Shown: positions 27,782-36,722, counted from the first letter of the stretch. The stretch: DNA of 63,360 nt from CAUPWF01 sp964367685 (GCA_964367685.1 CAYIYM010000012.1:1-63360); one strand, 5' to 3'. Notes: generated by a model not told the origin, from the sequence alone. Made by a program: numbers and translations.

Positions 27782-29425
27782 ATGGATTACATTAGTATTA
27801 TTATTCCTTTCTTTGGTGGATTGGGAATGTTTATCTACGGGATGCAGATTATGGCAGACGGATTAGAAAGTGCTGCTGGAAGTAAATTAAAGAGTATTTT
27901 AGAAGTTCTTACAAAGAATAGAATTATGGGTGTTATCTTAGGAGCAGTCATTACAGCAATTGTACAGAGCTCGTCAGCGACTACAGTTATGATTGTTGGA
28001 TTTGTAAATGCAGGAATTATGAATCTTACACAAGCAATTGGTGTAATAATGGGAGCGAATATCGGTACAACTGTTACAGGATGGTTAGTTGCATCGGCAG
28101 AATGGGCTGATTTCTTTAGTCCAACAACAATGGCGCCAATTATTATCATGATCGGTGTAATTATAATGCTTACAGCGAAGAGAAAGTCTAGCAAGCATGT
28201 ATCAAATATTGCAATTGGATTTGGTTTATTATTTGTTGGTATTGCAACAATGTCAGATGCTGTATACCCACTTAGAGATTCAGAAGCATTTGTAGATATG
28301 TTTGTTACTTTGGGAACAAACCCATTCTTAGGAATCTTAGCTGGAACATTTGTAACTGTATTGGTACAAAGTTCATCAGCTTCAGTTGGTATCCTTCAGA
28401 GTTTGGCAGTTGTAGGTCTAGTTCCATTTAGCGCGGCTGTATATATTATCATGGGTCAAAATATTGGTACTTGTGTAACTGCAATGTTATCAAGTATAGG
28501 GGCGAAGAAGAATGCGAAAACAGCTGCGTTAATGCATTTGATTTTTAACGTAATTGGATCAACAATCTTTAGTGTAGCGGCGATTGTGTTCTTTAAAATC
28601 ATCAATCCAGGATATGGAGAAGGTGAGATTACAGCTACAGAAATCAGTATTGTACATACAACATTCAATATTGTAACCACTCTATTATTGTTCCCATTTG
28701 CAAATGGAATTGTAAAAATTGCAAAGAAACTAGGACGTGTGGATAAAGAATCAGAAACAGATGTAGCAGTTGCACACTTAGATGAGCGTATGTTTGAAAC
28801 ACCACCAATTGCTTTACAAACTACAGTAAGTGAGATTATTCGTATGGGGCATATTGCAAATGATACTGTTGAAAAAACGAAAGAGGTATTATTTACAAGA
28901 AACCAAGGATATATTTCAGGAATTAAAGAAAATTCTGCTAATATTAGCAAGCTTGGAAATGAAATTACAGAATATGTAATTAAGTTAGGTACTTTGAACC
29001 TTACAGATAAAGAACATGAAGATGTAGCACATATGATTTCAATGGTGAATGATATTAAGCGAATTGGTGCTTATAGTGAAAATATTGCTGAGTATGCTGA
29101 AACATTAAAAGCAGAAAAAATTACATTTACAGAGTCAGGAGCAAACGAATTAAGAACAATGCTAAATGTATGTGCGGATAGTGTAATCTATGCAGTGAAA
29201 GCACTGGAATTCCATGATAAAGAAGCTGCACTTGTTGTAATTGAAAAAGAAACAAAGGCAGATGGTCTTGAAGCACAATTAAGAGCGGAGCATATTAGAC
29301 GACTTGCAAGTAATCAATGTAATACAGAAGCTGGAATTGTATTCCTTGATACATTGATTTGTTTGGAGCGTATGTCGGATCATTCAAGAAATATTGCAGA
29401 AGCAATTATTGAAGAACATAATTAA
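27782..29425 (+). CDS. Na/Pi-cotransporter with PhoU-like C-terminus
   Basis: This 547-aa protein has two related membrane repeats, each with a QSSSA motif: AIVQSSSATTVMIVG (about 60-74) and VLVQSSSASVGILQS (about 197-211). These define the NptA/SLC34-like phosphate symporters. From about residue 340 a PhoU-like helical domain follows. The start at 27782 follows AAAGGAG; an upstream in-frame ATG 48 bp earlier lacks one. Phosphate uptake, or another anion in some members, is the family role. It is the last gene before a bidirectional terminator at 29463. Confidence 0.92.
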   Translation: MDYISIIIPFFGGLGMFIYGMQIMADGLESAAGSKLKSILEVLTKNRIMGVILGAVITAIVQSSSATTVMIVGFVNAGIMNLTQAIGVIMGANIGTTVTGWLVASAEWADFFSPTTMAPIIIMIGVIIMLTAKRKSSKHVSNIAIGFGLLFVGIATMSDAVYPLRDSEAFVDMFVTLGTNPFLGILAGTFVTVLVQSSSASVGILQSLAVVGLVPFSAAVYIIMGQNIGTCVTAMLSSIGAKKNAKTAALMHLIFNVIGSTIFSVAAIVFFKIINPGYGEGEITATEISIVHTTFNIVTTLLLFPFANGIVKIAKKLGRVDKESETDVAVAHLDERMFETPPIALQTTVSEIIRMGHIANDTVEKTKEVLFTRNQGYISGIKENSANISKLGNEITEYVIKLGTLNLTDKEHEDVAHMISMVNDIKRIGAYSENIAEYAETLKAEKITFTESGANELRTMLNVCADSVIYAVKALEFHDKEAALVVIEKETKADGLEAQLRAEHIRRLASNQCNTEAGIVFLDTLICLERMSDHSRNIAEAIIEEHN

Positions 29426-29462
29426 TGAAAGATAGGCGATAGAATCCTATTTTATCTATAAC

Positions 29463-29521
29463 AAAACACCTAGTAATTTGAAGGAATTATAAATATTCCT
29501 TGAACATTACTAGGTGTTTTT
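29463..29521. terminator. Bidirectional terminator, Na/Pi gene and gadB
   Basis: A 15-bp perfect stem (AAAACACCTAGTAAT at 29463-29477 with ATTACTAGGTGTTTT at 29506-29520) encloses a second stem AAGGAAT/ATTCCTT. Flanking T and A runs let it work on both strands for the convergent genes. Confidence 0.88.
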
Positions 29522-29544
29522 ATATTGTCATTATGCTATCGACT

Positions 29545-30918
29545 TTAGTGTGTAAATCCATGTCTTACAGGTTTTACTTCAGTGCCTTTTATTTTTTCTT
29601 CTAATGCATGAAGTGCATCCTTTATATCTACAACTAGTTGTTCTGCCATATCCATACCTAAGTCTGCACGACAAACAATCCTTTGAATAATGACCTCTTC
29701 TAGATTAGCTGGTAATGGATAACTTGGTATTTGCCACCCCCTCATAAGAAGTCGATCTGATAAATCGTAGAGAGTCCATCCTCTATTTGTTCTTTCTGAC
29801 AACGTATAACATACAATTGGTAAGTTGTCTCCATCATTAATTATCTCGAATTCACCTATCTCCTTTAGTGACTGGGAGATATAAAGTGCCATCTGTCTAG
29901 AATGTTCTTGGATACGCTGATATCCTATTTTCCCATACCTTACAAAGGCATAATACTGTCCTACGATTTGACTTGCACTGCGTGAGAAATTAATTGCTAT
30001 AGTTGGTAATTCTCCACCCAAATAGCTTACTTCAAATACTAGTTCCTTTGGAAGATACTCCTTTTCTTTCCAAACCACCCATCCTACACCAGGATAGACA
30101 AGTCCATATTTGTGGCCGGATGTGCTGATAGAAATTACATTTTCTAATTGAAAATCCCATTTTAAATTAGGATGTACAAATGGTGCAAACATTGCTCCAG
30201 ATGCTCCGTCAACGTGGATAGGGACTTTGTAAAAACGTTCTTTGTTGTATTCGTTCAGTGCTAAATCTAAGCCTCTAATATCATCATACTTCCCTGTATA
30301 AGTTATTCCTAATATTCCGACTACACCTATCGTATAATCATCAATTGCAGCTATGGTTTTATCGATATTTAAATACATTTCATCTTTTGAAATTGGGATT
30401 TCACGCATTTCAATATCCCAATATACACAGAATTTTTCCCAACACACTTGCATCCCCGAGGAAATAATCAGATTTGGCTTTTGAACGTTAATATCAATTC
30501 CTGCTTCTTTGGCATAAGTTCTCCAACGAAACTTTAACGCCATGCCTGCTAACATACAAGCTTCTGACGATCCTACCGTAGAGGTCCCGATAAATTCATT
30601 ACCTTTTGGCAAGGACCAAAGGTTTGCTAACATTTCTATACAATATTGTTCAAGTTTTGCGGTCTTAGGATATTCTGATTTGTCAATTGCATTTTTTTCT
30701 AAGGTTCCTGCCATTAATGCTATGGCTTCTTCCTCCATGTAGGTCTGACAAAAAGTTGCTAAGTTCATCCTAGCATTTCCCTCGTCTAGTAAAAAATCTT
30801 CTACCATTCGTTTCGCTAATCTTGGTTCCATCGCATCATTTGGTAACTCCTGTTTAGCTAATCCCCTATTTTCTTCGTCCATTCCAAAAAACGGTATTGC
30901 ACAGCTATACTTATCCAT
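29545..30918 (-). CDS. gadB: Glutamate decarboxylase
   Basis: This 457-aa PLP enzyme decarboxylates glutamate to GABA and consumes a proton. The PLP lysine is K270 in TSGHKYGL; HVDGASGAMFAPF holds the cofactor-binding Asp; PGVGWVVWK and the C-terminal KPVRHGFTH are typical of the bacterial GadB group. The length is close to the usual 460-466. GGGAGG precedes the ATG. It is the second gene of a minus-strand pair with the antiporter. Acid resistance is the expected role. Confidence 0.95.
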   Translation of the reverse strand: MDKYSCAIPFFGMDEENRGLAKQELPNDAMEPRLAKRMVEDFLLDEGNARMNLATFCQTYMEEEAIALMAGTLEKNAIDKSEYPKTAKLEQYCIEMLANLWSLPKGNEFIGTSTVGSSEACMLAGMALKFRWRTYAKEAGIDINVQKPNLIISSGMQVCWEKFCVYWDIEMREIPISKDEMYLNIDKTIAAIDDYTIGVVGILGITYTGKYDDIRGLDLALNEYNKERFYKVPIHVDGASGAMFAPFVHPNLKWDFQLENVISISTSGHKYGLVYPGVGWVVWKEKEYLPKELVFEVSYLGGELPTIAINFSRSASQIVGQYYAFVRYGKIGYQRIQEHSRQMALYISQSLKEIGEFEIINDGDNLPIVCYTLSERTNRGWTLYDLSDRLLMRGWQIPSYPLPANLEEVIIQRIVCRADLGMDMAEQLVVDIKDALHALEEKIKGTEVKPVRHGFTH

Positions 30919-30930
30919 ATTTGCCTCCCT

Positions 30931-32316
30931 CTACTTATCCACTTTTCTAATCTTATATATAAAAAACGGGGTTACTGTAGTTACAAGAAAACTAACAATT
31001 AATACAATGAAATAGATAATTTCTTCAGATTTTTTAAGTCCTTCCGGTGGAAAAAGGGTTACAATAAATGTGAAAATTGTGGTCGCAAATCCTAGGCTTG
31101 CTACTGCAATTCGCATACTTTTTTTCTTCGCTACTCGATAGCTGCGCTTTTGGTTTTCCATCCTTAAGGTTAATTTAAAATAGGCCAAATACATAAAAAA
31201 ATAAGCCAATAAATAGATGAGTACTGTCAATGCCAAAGATAGTAAAAATGCCATATCTCCATGGGTGGAGGAGAGGGTTAGTAATACACACCATGCACTA
31301 GAAATTAGGCCTTGTAATATTATAATCCGATATGGAATTTCTTTTTTATTTGTTTTTGCAAAGAAAGAGGGTAGTATTCCTTCTTTTGCAGTCTTATGAA
31401 TTCCCGCAGATGGTGCTACAATCCAAGTACTGATTTTGGCGATTGTACTAAGTGTTAGGATACATGCTATCACGACGGAGCCCCACTTCAAGGAAGGTAC
31501 GACTGCTGAAATACCTACTTCAAAGGCTTCTATGATACCTGTACTCAGATTTATATCCTTGACCAATAGTGCAATTGATAAGCCTGCAACGGTGTTGATA
31601 ATAACTGATGTCACACAAAAAATTGCAATAACTTTTGGATAAGCCTTGTTACTATTTTTTAAATTATGAATTTCATTTGCGGACGCTTCGATTCCTAAAT
31701 AAGCTAATATAAATGTTGAAAATACAACGAGGCTGTTGATGGATTCAAGATTTGGGATAAAATCCTTAGCACGAAGTGTAATTGCTAGAGGCTCCCCTTT
31801 TGCGATATATAGAATTGTGAGTATAACTAATAAAATGACTGGAGTAATAACACCGAGTCCAAATCCTAAGTAAGAAAGTAAGGAAGTTGCTCGATTTCCC
31901 AATAACTGTAACAGTGTAACTGTCCAAAAAATAAATAGCATTACGCCTAACTTGATATAAGGATTATCAACTAATTCTGTAATTGACAATGCTTTAGATA
32001 GCATTCCTACTATGAAATAGAGCATAGTCACAAAGCCGATTGTTACCTGAAACCATTGGAAAAACACTGCCGCAAAAGCCCATTTCTTGTGAAATGTTTT
32101 TTCGACCCAAGTATATATTCCGCCGTCGCCCCATCCCTCGACAGTTGCCATTTCTGCAGCACATAATGCTGTTGGAAGAAACCAGATAAAGCCACTAAAT
32201 AGTAAGAAAAATACAAGGGAAAGACCTGCTGTTGCAAATGTTGCATACACATATACTGACATCACCATTGCAGAGGTAATTGCATAAAAGCCAAAACTTG
32301 ACATCTTTTTATTCAT
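30931..32316 (-). CDS. gadC: GadC-like glutamate/GABA antiporter
   Basis: This 461-aa APC-superfamily transporter has twelve membrane helices. It keeps the first-helix region typical of the family (TSAMVMSVYVYATFATAGLS) and the WGDGGIYTWVEKTFHKKW segment. It lies 12 bp upstream of gadB on the same strand, so the exchange of glutamate for GABA is the best prediction. The start at 32316 follows AGAGGAG by 5 nt; an ATG six codons earlier lies 5' of that site. A promoter candidate lies 37 bp upstream. Confidence 0.88.
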   Translation of the reverse strand: MNKKMSSFGFYAITSAMVMSVYVYATFATAGLSLVFFLLFSGFIWFLPTALCAAEMATVEGWGDGGIYTWVEKTFHKKWAFAAVFFQWFQVTIGFVTMLYFIVGMLSKALSITELVDNPYIKLGVMLFIFWTVTLLQLLGNRATSLLSYLGFGLGVITPVILLVILTILYIAKGEPLAITLRAKDFIPNLESINSLVVFSTFILAYLGIEASANEIHNLKNSNKAYPKVIAIFCVTSVIINTVAGLSIALLVKDINLSTGIIEAFEVGISAVVPSLKWGSVVIACILTLSTIAKISTWIVAPSAGIHKTAKEGILPSFFAKTNKKEIPYRIIILQGLISSAWCVLLTLSSTHGDMAFLLSLALTVLIYLLAYFFMYLAYFKLTLRMENQKRSYRVAKKKSMRIAVASLGFATTIFTFIVTLFPPEGLKKSEEIIYFIVLIVSFLVTTVTPFFIYKIRKVDK

Positions 32317-32352
32317 ATGTTCTCCTCTTTTCAATTTTCTGACATTTTCTAC

Positions 32353-32381
32353 ATAATACCCTTGTTTTGAGAAAATTACAA
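32353..32381 (-). promoter_or_regulatory. Candidate promoter of gadCB
   Basis: On the minus strand TTGTAA (32381-32376) and TATTAT (32358-32353) are separated by 17 bp, close to the vegetative consensus and just upstream of the gadC ribosome site. Confidence 0.45.
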
Positions 32382-32393
32382 TGGTTTTATCTT

Positions 32394-32654
32394 TTATTCT
32401 TCTATGATATGAAATTCCAAATAATCAAATTCAATGGTTTCCACAAAATTATCAGAGAGAAAACGGCATTTGTCATGACGCTTGAAATCTGTAATTGTAT
32501 TTTCTAACCAAATTGGTTTGCTTAAATCAAATTCATAGCATATTGCATCAAGTGCATCGAAGATCTGATGTGTGCGCGTTTTCGTCTCATCTGTTGTAAT
32601 TACGCTGTCACGTATCATTCTATTGTCTTTAAATAATTTACCCCATATTCTCAA
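32394..32654 (-). CDS. Conserved 86-aa protein of unknown function
   Basis: This 86-aa protein begins with TTG and has AAGGA 7 nt upstream. It has no membrane segment and is rich in Asp, Glu and aromatic residues. Recognisable segments are DALDAICYEFDLSKPIWL and FVETIEFDYLEFHIIEE, which I remember from short Lachnospiraceae proteins of unknown role. It lies 77 bp upstream of gadC, but gadCB seems to have its own promoter. It is divergent from the PTS-like gene. Confidence 0.75.
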   Translation of the reverse strand: MRIWGKLFKDNRMIRDSVITTDETKTRTHQIFDALDAICYEFDLSKPIWLENTITDFKRHDKCRFLSDNFVETIEFDYLEFHIIEE

Positions 32655-32767
32655 GTACTTGTCCTTCTTTCTTTTTATCTTATTATATCTGCAATTATAT
32701 TGCTTTTTTATAATCCTATGGTATATTAAATATAGCTTAAAATCAAGAAAAAGAAAGAGGGGTTTTT

Positions 32768-33832
32768 ATGGGGAAGGCAAAAAATATATTTAATCATATT
32801 TTTGTGGATGGATTAAGTGGAATGGCACTGGGATTATTTTCGACTTTAATCATTGGTACAATTGTTCAGCAAATAGGAATATTCATTGGTGGAAATGTAG
32901 GTGATGTCTTATATATATTAGGAAAAATTGCAGCATCTATGATGAGTGCAGGAATTGGTGTGGGTGTAGCGGCCAAGTATAAAGAATCAGTATTAGTAAC
33001 TCTTTCGGCAGCCACAGCGGGAATGATAGGTGGCTATGCATCTTCAATACTAAGTGGAAGTCTATTAGCTAGTGGGAATGTACTCTATAGTGGACCAGGG
33101 GAACCGCTAGGTGCATTCGTAGCAGCATTTGTAGGTATTTTATTTGGTCGACTAGTGACTGGACGGACAAGTCTTGATATCCTTCTTACTCCTTTTGTAA
33201 CGGTAGGAACAGGGGCTGTGGCAGGATTGTTTATAGGGCCATCCATTTCACGTCTGATGAGAGAATTGGGAAATCTTGTTAACTGGGGGACAGAACAACA
33301 ACCGTTACTTATGGGAGTGATTGTTTCAGTGTTAATGGGAATGTTCTTGACTATGCCAATTAGTTCGGCGGCCATTGGTATTATTTTGAATTTATCTGGG
33401 TTAGCAGCTGGTGCAGCTACAATTGGATGTTGTTGTAATATGATTGGATTTGCGGTTGCAAGCTACAGAGAAAATGGTGTAAGCGGATTTTTAGCACAAG
33501 GATTAGGAACTTCCATGCTTCAAGTACCTAATATAGTAAGAAGACCTATCATATGGTTGCCAGCTATTATATCCAGTGCAATATTAGGACCAATCGGAAC
33601 CGTTTTCTTGAATATGCAAAATTCAGCAGCAGGATCAGGAATGGGATCGGCAGGACTAGTGGGTCAAATTACTACATGGCAAACAATGATAGCTTATGAG
33701 TCAACACATATCGTAATGTTGAAAATAATAGTGATTCAAATTGTTGCTCCAGCAGTCGTTACATTGCTGATTTCGGAAGGCATGCGTAAGGCAAGATGGA
33801 TACGACCTGGAGATATGAAATTGGATGTATAA
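32768..33832 (+). CDS. PTS EIIC-like membrane protein
   Basis: This 354-aa protein is glycine- and alanine-rich with about eight to ten membrane segments. It resembles the PTS_EIIC_2 family, for which no sugar is established. Typical segments are HIFVDGLSGMALGLFSTLIIGTI at the N-terminus (in part) and AAGAATIGCCCNMIGFA mid-protein. No EIIA or EIIB gene is nearby, so a role in phosphotransfer transport is uncertain. GAGGGG lies 5 nt before the ATG. It appears monocistronic. Confidence 0.82.
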   Translation: MGKAKNIFNHIFVDGLSGMALGLFSTLIIGTIVQQIGIFIGGNVGDVLYILGKIAASMMSAGIGVGVAAKYKESVLVTLSAATAGMIGGYASSILSGSLLASGNVLYSGPGEPLGAFVAAFVGILFGRLVTGRTSLDILLTPFVTVGTGAVAGLFIGPSISRLMRELGNLVNWGTEQQPLLMGVIVSVLMGMFLTMPISSAAIGIILNLSGLAAGAATIGCCCNMIGFAVASYRENGVSGFLAQGLGTSMLQVPNIVRRPIIWLPAIISSAILGPIGTVFLNMQNSAAGSGMGSAGLVGQITTWQTMIAYESTHIVMLKIIVIQIVAPAVVTLLISEGMRKARWIRPGDMKLDV

Positions 33833-33940
33833 AATAAGTGAGATTTAAGAATTAAATCCATATAAAAGTGTGAAATGTATGACAATTTTTCCTGATTATG
33901 GTATACTGAAAAGGTAAGGAAATGAGAGGAGTAGCAATAT

Positions 33941-34621
33941 ATGGACTTTAAGTTTAAAGAATATGAAGATGTAGATAGTTGGAAAACAGTCATGTTTTTA
34001 TACAATTCTGCATTGAAAGAAGTAGGAACCAAATTGGAGATCCTTAATGATGAATTTCAGCATGTTCATCGCTATAATCCAATCGAACATATTAAAACAA
34101 GAATCAAAACACCAGAAAGTATTGTAAAGAAGTTAAAGCGTCTAGGATTAGATGATTCTATAGAGAATATGATAGAACATATCAATGATATAGCAGGAGT
34201 TCGACTTATTTGTTCCTTTACATCAGACATTTATACATTGGCTAATATGATTGCAAATCAAAGTGACTTGAAAATTATTGCCATCAAAGATTATATAGCA
34301 GAACCCAAGGAAAGTGGATATAAGAGTTATCATATGTTGATTGGAGTACCAATCTTTCTTTCGGACAGTGTTGTAGATACCAAAGTAGAGGTACAGATTC
34401 GAACAATTGCCATGGATTTTTGGGCTAGTTTAGAGCATAAGATTTATTATAAATTCGAGGGGAATGCTCCCGGATATATAAGCGAAGATTTGAAGCTTTG
34501 TGCGGATATGGTGTCTAGATTGGATGAAAGAATGCTTCGATTAAATGAAGCGATTCTAGAATGTGTAGAAGCGGAAAATGACGAACGAGAAGTACAAAAG
34601 TGTATAGAAAATATCAAATAA
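33941..34621 (+). CDS. Small alarmone synthetase (RelP/RelQ-type GTP pyrophosphokinase)
   Basis: This 226-aa protein has only the synthetase domain. Marks are IKTRIKTPESIVKKLKR, DIAGVRLICSF (the conserved substrate-binding strand), PKESGYKSYHMLIG (the (p)ppGpp synthetase G/Y loop) and VEVQIRTIAMDFWASLEHKI with the catalytic Glu. It transfers pyrophosphate from ATP to GTP or GDP. The length fits YjbM/RelQ. It is a separate gene from the alarmone hydrolase at 18285. GAGGAG lies 9-10 nt upstream. The cysteine-cluster gene follows after a strong hairpin. Confidence 0.92.
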   Translation: MDFKFKEYEDVDSWKTVMFLYNSALKEVGTKLEILNDEFQHVHRYNPIEHIKTRIKTPESIVKKLKRLGLDDSIENMIEHINDIAGVRLICSFTSDIYTLANMIANQSDLKIIAIKDYIAEPKESGYKSYHMLIGVPIFLSDSVVDTKVEVQIRTIAMDFWASLEHKIYYKFEGNAPGYISEDLKLCADMVSRLDERMLRLNEAILECVEAENDEREVQKCIENIK

Positions 34622-34632
34622 TAATACAAACA

Positions 34633-34660
34633 AATGGGCAGCCCGAAAGGGATGCCCATT
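34633..34660. other. GAAA-capped hairpin between relQ-like and ykgJ-like genes
   Basis: AATGGGCA (34633-34640) pairs with TGCCCATT (34653-34660); inside, after one G-A mismatch, CCC/GGG closes a GAAA tetraloop. There is no T-tract. It lies 11 nt after the first gene's stop and 10 nt before the next gene's ribosome site, so it may act on translation or RNA stability rather than as a terminator. Confidence 0.6.
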
Positions 34661-34678
34661 CGTTACAAGGGGAAGTAA

Positions 34679-35341
34679 ATGAGACGAGAAGTATCAATAG
34701 AAGAAATAAGTGATGGGAAGATATATGGGATAAATGATATGGTAAGAGCGGATTGTCAAGATTGTGAGGGCTGTTCTGATTGTTGCCGTGGAATGGGGAA
34801 ATCAATTATATTAGACCCCCTCGATATTCATAGATTAAAAAATGGGTTGGGGATGAGTTTTAATGATTTAATGTTGGAGGCTATTGAATTAAATATAGTT
34901 GATGCTGTTATACTCCCGAATCTAAGAATGAAAGGTCAAGAGGAGGCCTGTCATTTCTTGGATGAAAATGGCAGGTGTGCTATTCATGTGCATAGACCTG
35001 GTATCTGCAGATTGTTTCCCTTAGGGAGAATTTATGAAGAGAAGAATTTTCAGTATTTTCTTCAGGTACACGAATGTAGAAAAAGCAATAGAAGTAAAAT
35101 AAAGGTAAGTAAATGGATTGACACAGATAGAGTAAAGGAAAATCAGATATTTATTAAAACTTGGCATAATTTTCTGAAAGATCTAGAATTGTATATAGTA
35201 GAAAGTCAAGAAGAGGAAGTGGTTAGGCAAGTTGGAATGTATGTGTTGCACCATTTTTATATGCCAGATTATGAGGAAGCAAAATTCTATGATTCTATGA
35301 AAATAAAAATTGCTGAGGCTTATGAAAATTTGGGCTTATAG
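34679..35341 (+). CDS. YkgJ-family cysteine cluster protein
   Basis: This 220-aa protein has the CxxCxxCC-type cluster CQDCEGCSDCCRGMG (about 22-36) and later ENGRCAIHVHRPGICRLFPLGR. This matches the YkgJ/UPF0153 family thought to bind Zn or Fe-S. The C-terminal half is helical without a known domain. GGGGAAG precedes the ATG. It may be co-transcribed with the relQ-like gene. The fatty acid operon promoter starts just after its stop. The function of the family is not known. Confidence 0.82.
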   Translation: MRREVSIEEISDGKIYGINDMVRADCQDCEGCSDCCRGMGKSIILDPLDIHRLKNGLGMSFNDLMLEAIELNIVDAVILPNLRMKGQEEACHFLDENGRCAIHVHRPGICRLFPLGRIYEEKNFQYFLQVHECRKSNRSKIKVSKWIDTDRVKENQIFIKTWHNFLKDLELYIVESQEEEVVRQVGMYVLHHFYMPDYEEAKFYDSMKIKIAEAYENLGL

Positions 35342-35343
35342 AA

Positions 35344-35372
35344 TTGACATTTATAGAGTTTTGTAATATACT
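35344..35372 (+). promoter_or_regulatory. Promoter of the fatty acid synthesis operon
   Basis: TTGACA (35344-35349) and TATACT (35367-35372) with exactly 17 bp spacing form a near-perfect vegetative promoter. Transcription should start near 35379, inside the FabT-type operator. The leader to fabH is about 50 nt. Confidence 0.85.
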
Positions 35373-35387
35373 TTGAAAGTCAAAGTA
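35369..35387. promoter_or_regulatory. FabT-type operator
   Basis: The 19-bp dyad TACTTTGAAAGTCAAAGTA has perfect 8-bp arms and a 3-bp centre. Its core TTTGA-N3-TCAAA matches the known FabT box of streptococci. It overlaps the -10 box and start site. A single further half-site (GTCAAAGTA) lies at 35395-35403. The regulator is encoded at the operon's end (45978). Confidence 0.85.
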
Positions 35388-35431
35388 TTTTAGAGTCAAA
35401 GTAAATGATCGAAAAGAGGGAAATACTGTTT

Positions 35432-36382
35432 ATGATAGGAATAATAAAAGGTACAGGTTCATGTGTACCAAATAAGGTTGTTGACAACAATGATTTAGCA
35501 AAGCTAGTTGAAACCAACGACCAGTGGATAAGGGAAAGAACAGGTGTAATAAAACGCCGAATTATAGAAGAAGAAACAACCATTAGCATGGCAGCAAATG
35601 CAGCGAGAAAAGCTTGCGAAAATGCAGAAATAGATCCTGTGGAAATTGATATGATTATAGTCGCAACAATATCTACTCAAATGGTAATGCCTAATACAGC
35701 CTGTTTGGTACAACATGAAATAGGTGCTACGAAAGCAGTCTGTTTTGATTTAAATGCAGCTTGTAGCGGATTTGTATTTGCATATAACACAGCACAAGCG
35801 TATATAAGTACAGGACAAGCTAAGCATGTACTTGTAATTGGTGCGGAGAGTCTTTCGACGATTGTTGATTGGACAGATAGGGGGACTTGTATCTTATTTG
35901 GAGATGGGGCGGCAGCTACCGTTCTCTCAGCCGAAGAGGGTGATATTTACCCAATGGTGATGCATGCCAATGGAACGAAGGGAAGTGTATTGTCTTGTAA
36001 TACAGCTAGTGCGGACAAAGAAATAAATCCTTATATTCAGATGGATGGGCAAGAAGTATTTAAGTTTGCGGTAAGACAAGTGCCAAATTGTATTGAAGAG
36101 TTATTGATAAAGTTAAATAAAGAAGTGGATGAGATTGACTTATTTATATTACATCAGGCAAACAAAAGAATTGTGGAATCGGTTTCAAAAAGATTAAAGC
36201 AAGATATTGATAAGTTCCCAATGAATTTGATGGAATATGGGAATACTTCATCAGCGAGTATCCCGATTTTGTTGGATGAACTCAACCAACAAGGAAAGCT
36301 AAAAAAGGGAATGAAAATTATCCTTGCAGGTTTTGGCGGGGGCCTAACTTGGGGAGCAACGTATTTAGAATGGCAGAAGTAA
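35432..36382 (+). CDS. fabH: Beta-ketoacyl-ACP synthase III
   Basis: This 316-aa enzyme starts fatty acid synthesis by condensing an acyl-CoA with malonyl-ACP. The Cys-His-Asn triad is complete: C111 in NAACSGF, H241 in LHQANKRI and N271 in YGNTSSAS. The start is MIGIIKGTGSCVPNK, the standard FabH N-terminus, with GAGGG about 11 nt upstream; an in-frame ATG nine codons earlier has no site. It is first in the operon, directly behind the FabT-controlled promoter. Confidence 0.95.
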   Translation: MIGIIKGTGSCVPNKVVDNNDLAKLVETNDQWIRERTGVIKRRIIEEETTISMAANAARKACENAEIDPVEIDMIIVATISTQMVMPNTACLVQHEIGATKAVCFDLNAACSGFVFAYNTAQAYISTGQAKHVLVIGAESLSTIVDWTDRGTCILFGDGAAATVLSAEEGDIYPMVMHANGTKGSVLSCNTASADKEINPYIQMDGQEVFKFAVRQVPNCIEELLIKLNKEVDEIDLFILHQANKRIVESVSKRLKQDIDKFPMNLMEYGNTSSASIPILLDELNQQGKLKKGMKIILAGFGGGLTWGATYLEWQK

Positions 36383-36441
36383 TCACCGGATAATCCGGAT
36401 TACATAGAAAACAAAAGCAATGATTAAAGGAGATTGAAATT

Positions 36442-36666
36442 ATGTTTGAAAAATTACAAGAATTAGTAGCAGAAGGTTTAGGAGTAGACGTGGCAGAAGT
36501 TGTAGAAACAGCATCTTTCAAAGAAGACTTAGGAGCAGATTCTTTAGATTTATTCGAAATGGTAATGTCTTTAGAAGAAGAATTCGGAGTTGAAATCCCA
36601 ACAGAAGAATTAGAAAAAATGGTTACTGTTGGAGATGCTTTAAATTACATCAAAGCAAACCAATAA
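36442..36666 (+). CDS. acpP: Acyl carrier protein
   Basis: This 74-aa acidic four-helix carrier has the phosphopantetheine Ser at S34 in GADSLDLFEMVM. It shuttles all fatty acid intermediates in this operon. AAAGGAG lies upstream. A 59-bp gap separates it from fabH, and a long hairpin lies in the 194-bp gap before fabK, so it may be more strongly expressed than the genes after it. Confidence 0.97.
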   Translation: MFEKLQELVAEGLGVDVAEVVETASFKEDLGADSLDLFEMVMSLEEEFGVEIPTEELEKMVTVGDALNYIKANQ

Positions 36667-36674
36667 GATTGCAA

Positions 36675-36722
36675 AAGAATTCTTATAATCAAGAAGTATA
36701 ACACTTGGTTATAAGAATTCTT
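36675..36722 (+). other. Long hairpin after acpP, inside the fab operon
   Basis: AAGAATTCTTATAA (36675-36688) pairs perfectly with TTATAAGAATTCTT (36709-36722). The stem continues with TCAAG/CTTGG (one T-G pair) to 19 bp around a 10-base loop. It is followed by ATTATC, not a T-tract. It sits 9 nt after the acpP stop. Partial termination or 3' end protection of an acpP transcript would raise ACP over the other enzymes. Confidence 0.7.

Noticed and set aside
28456..28950. 164-aa antisense ORF in the Na/Pi gene, and similar long antisense frames in tdh, kbl and the RND gene
   Set aside because: They are complementary-strand shadows of strong genes, lack ribosome sites and show biased shadow composition.
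35395..35403. Second FabT site from GTCAAAGTA
   Set aside because: Only one half-site is present; it is not a full dyad.
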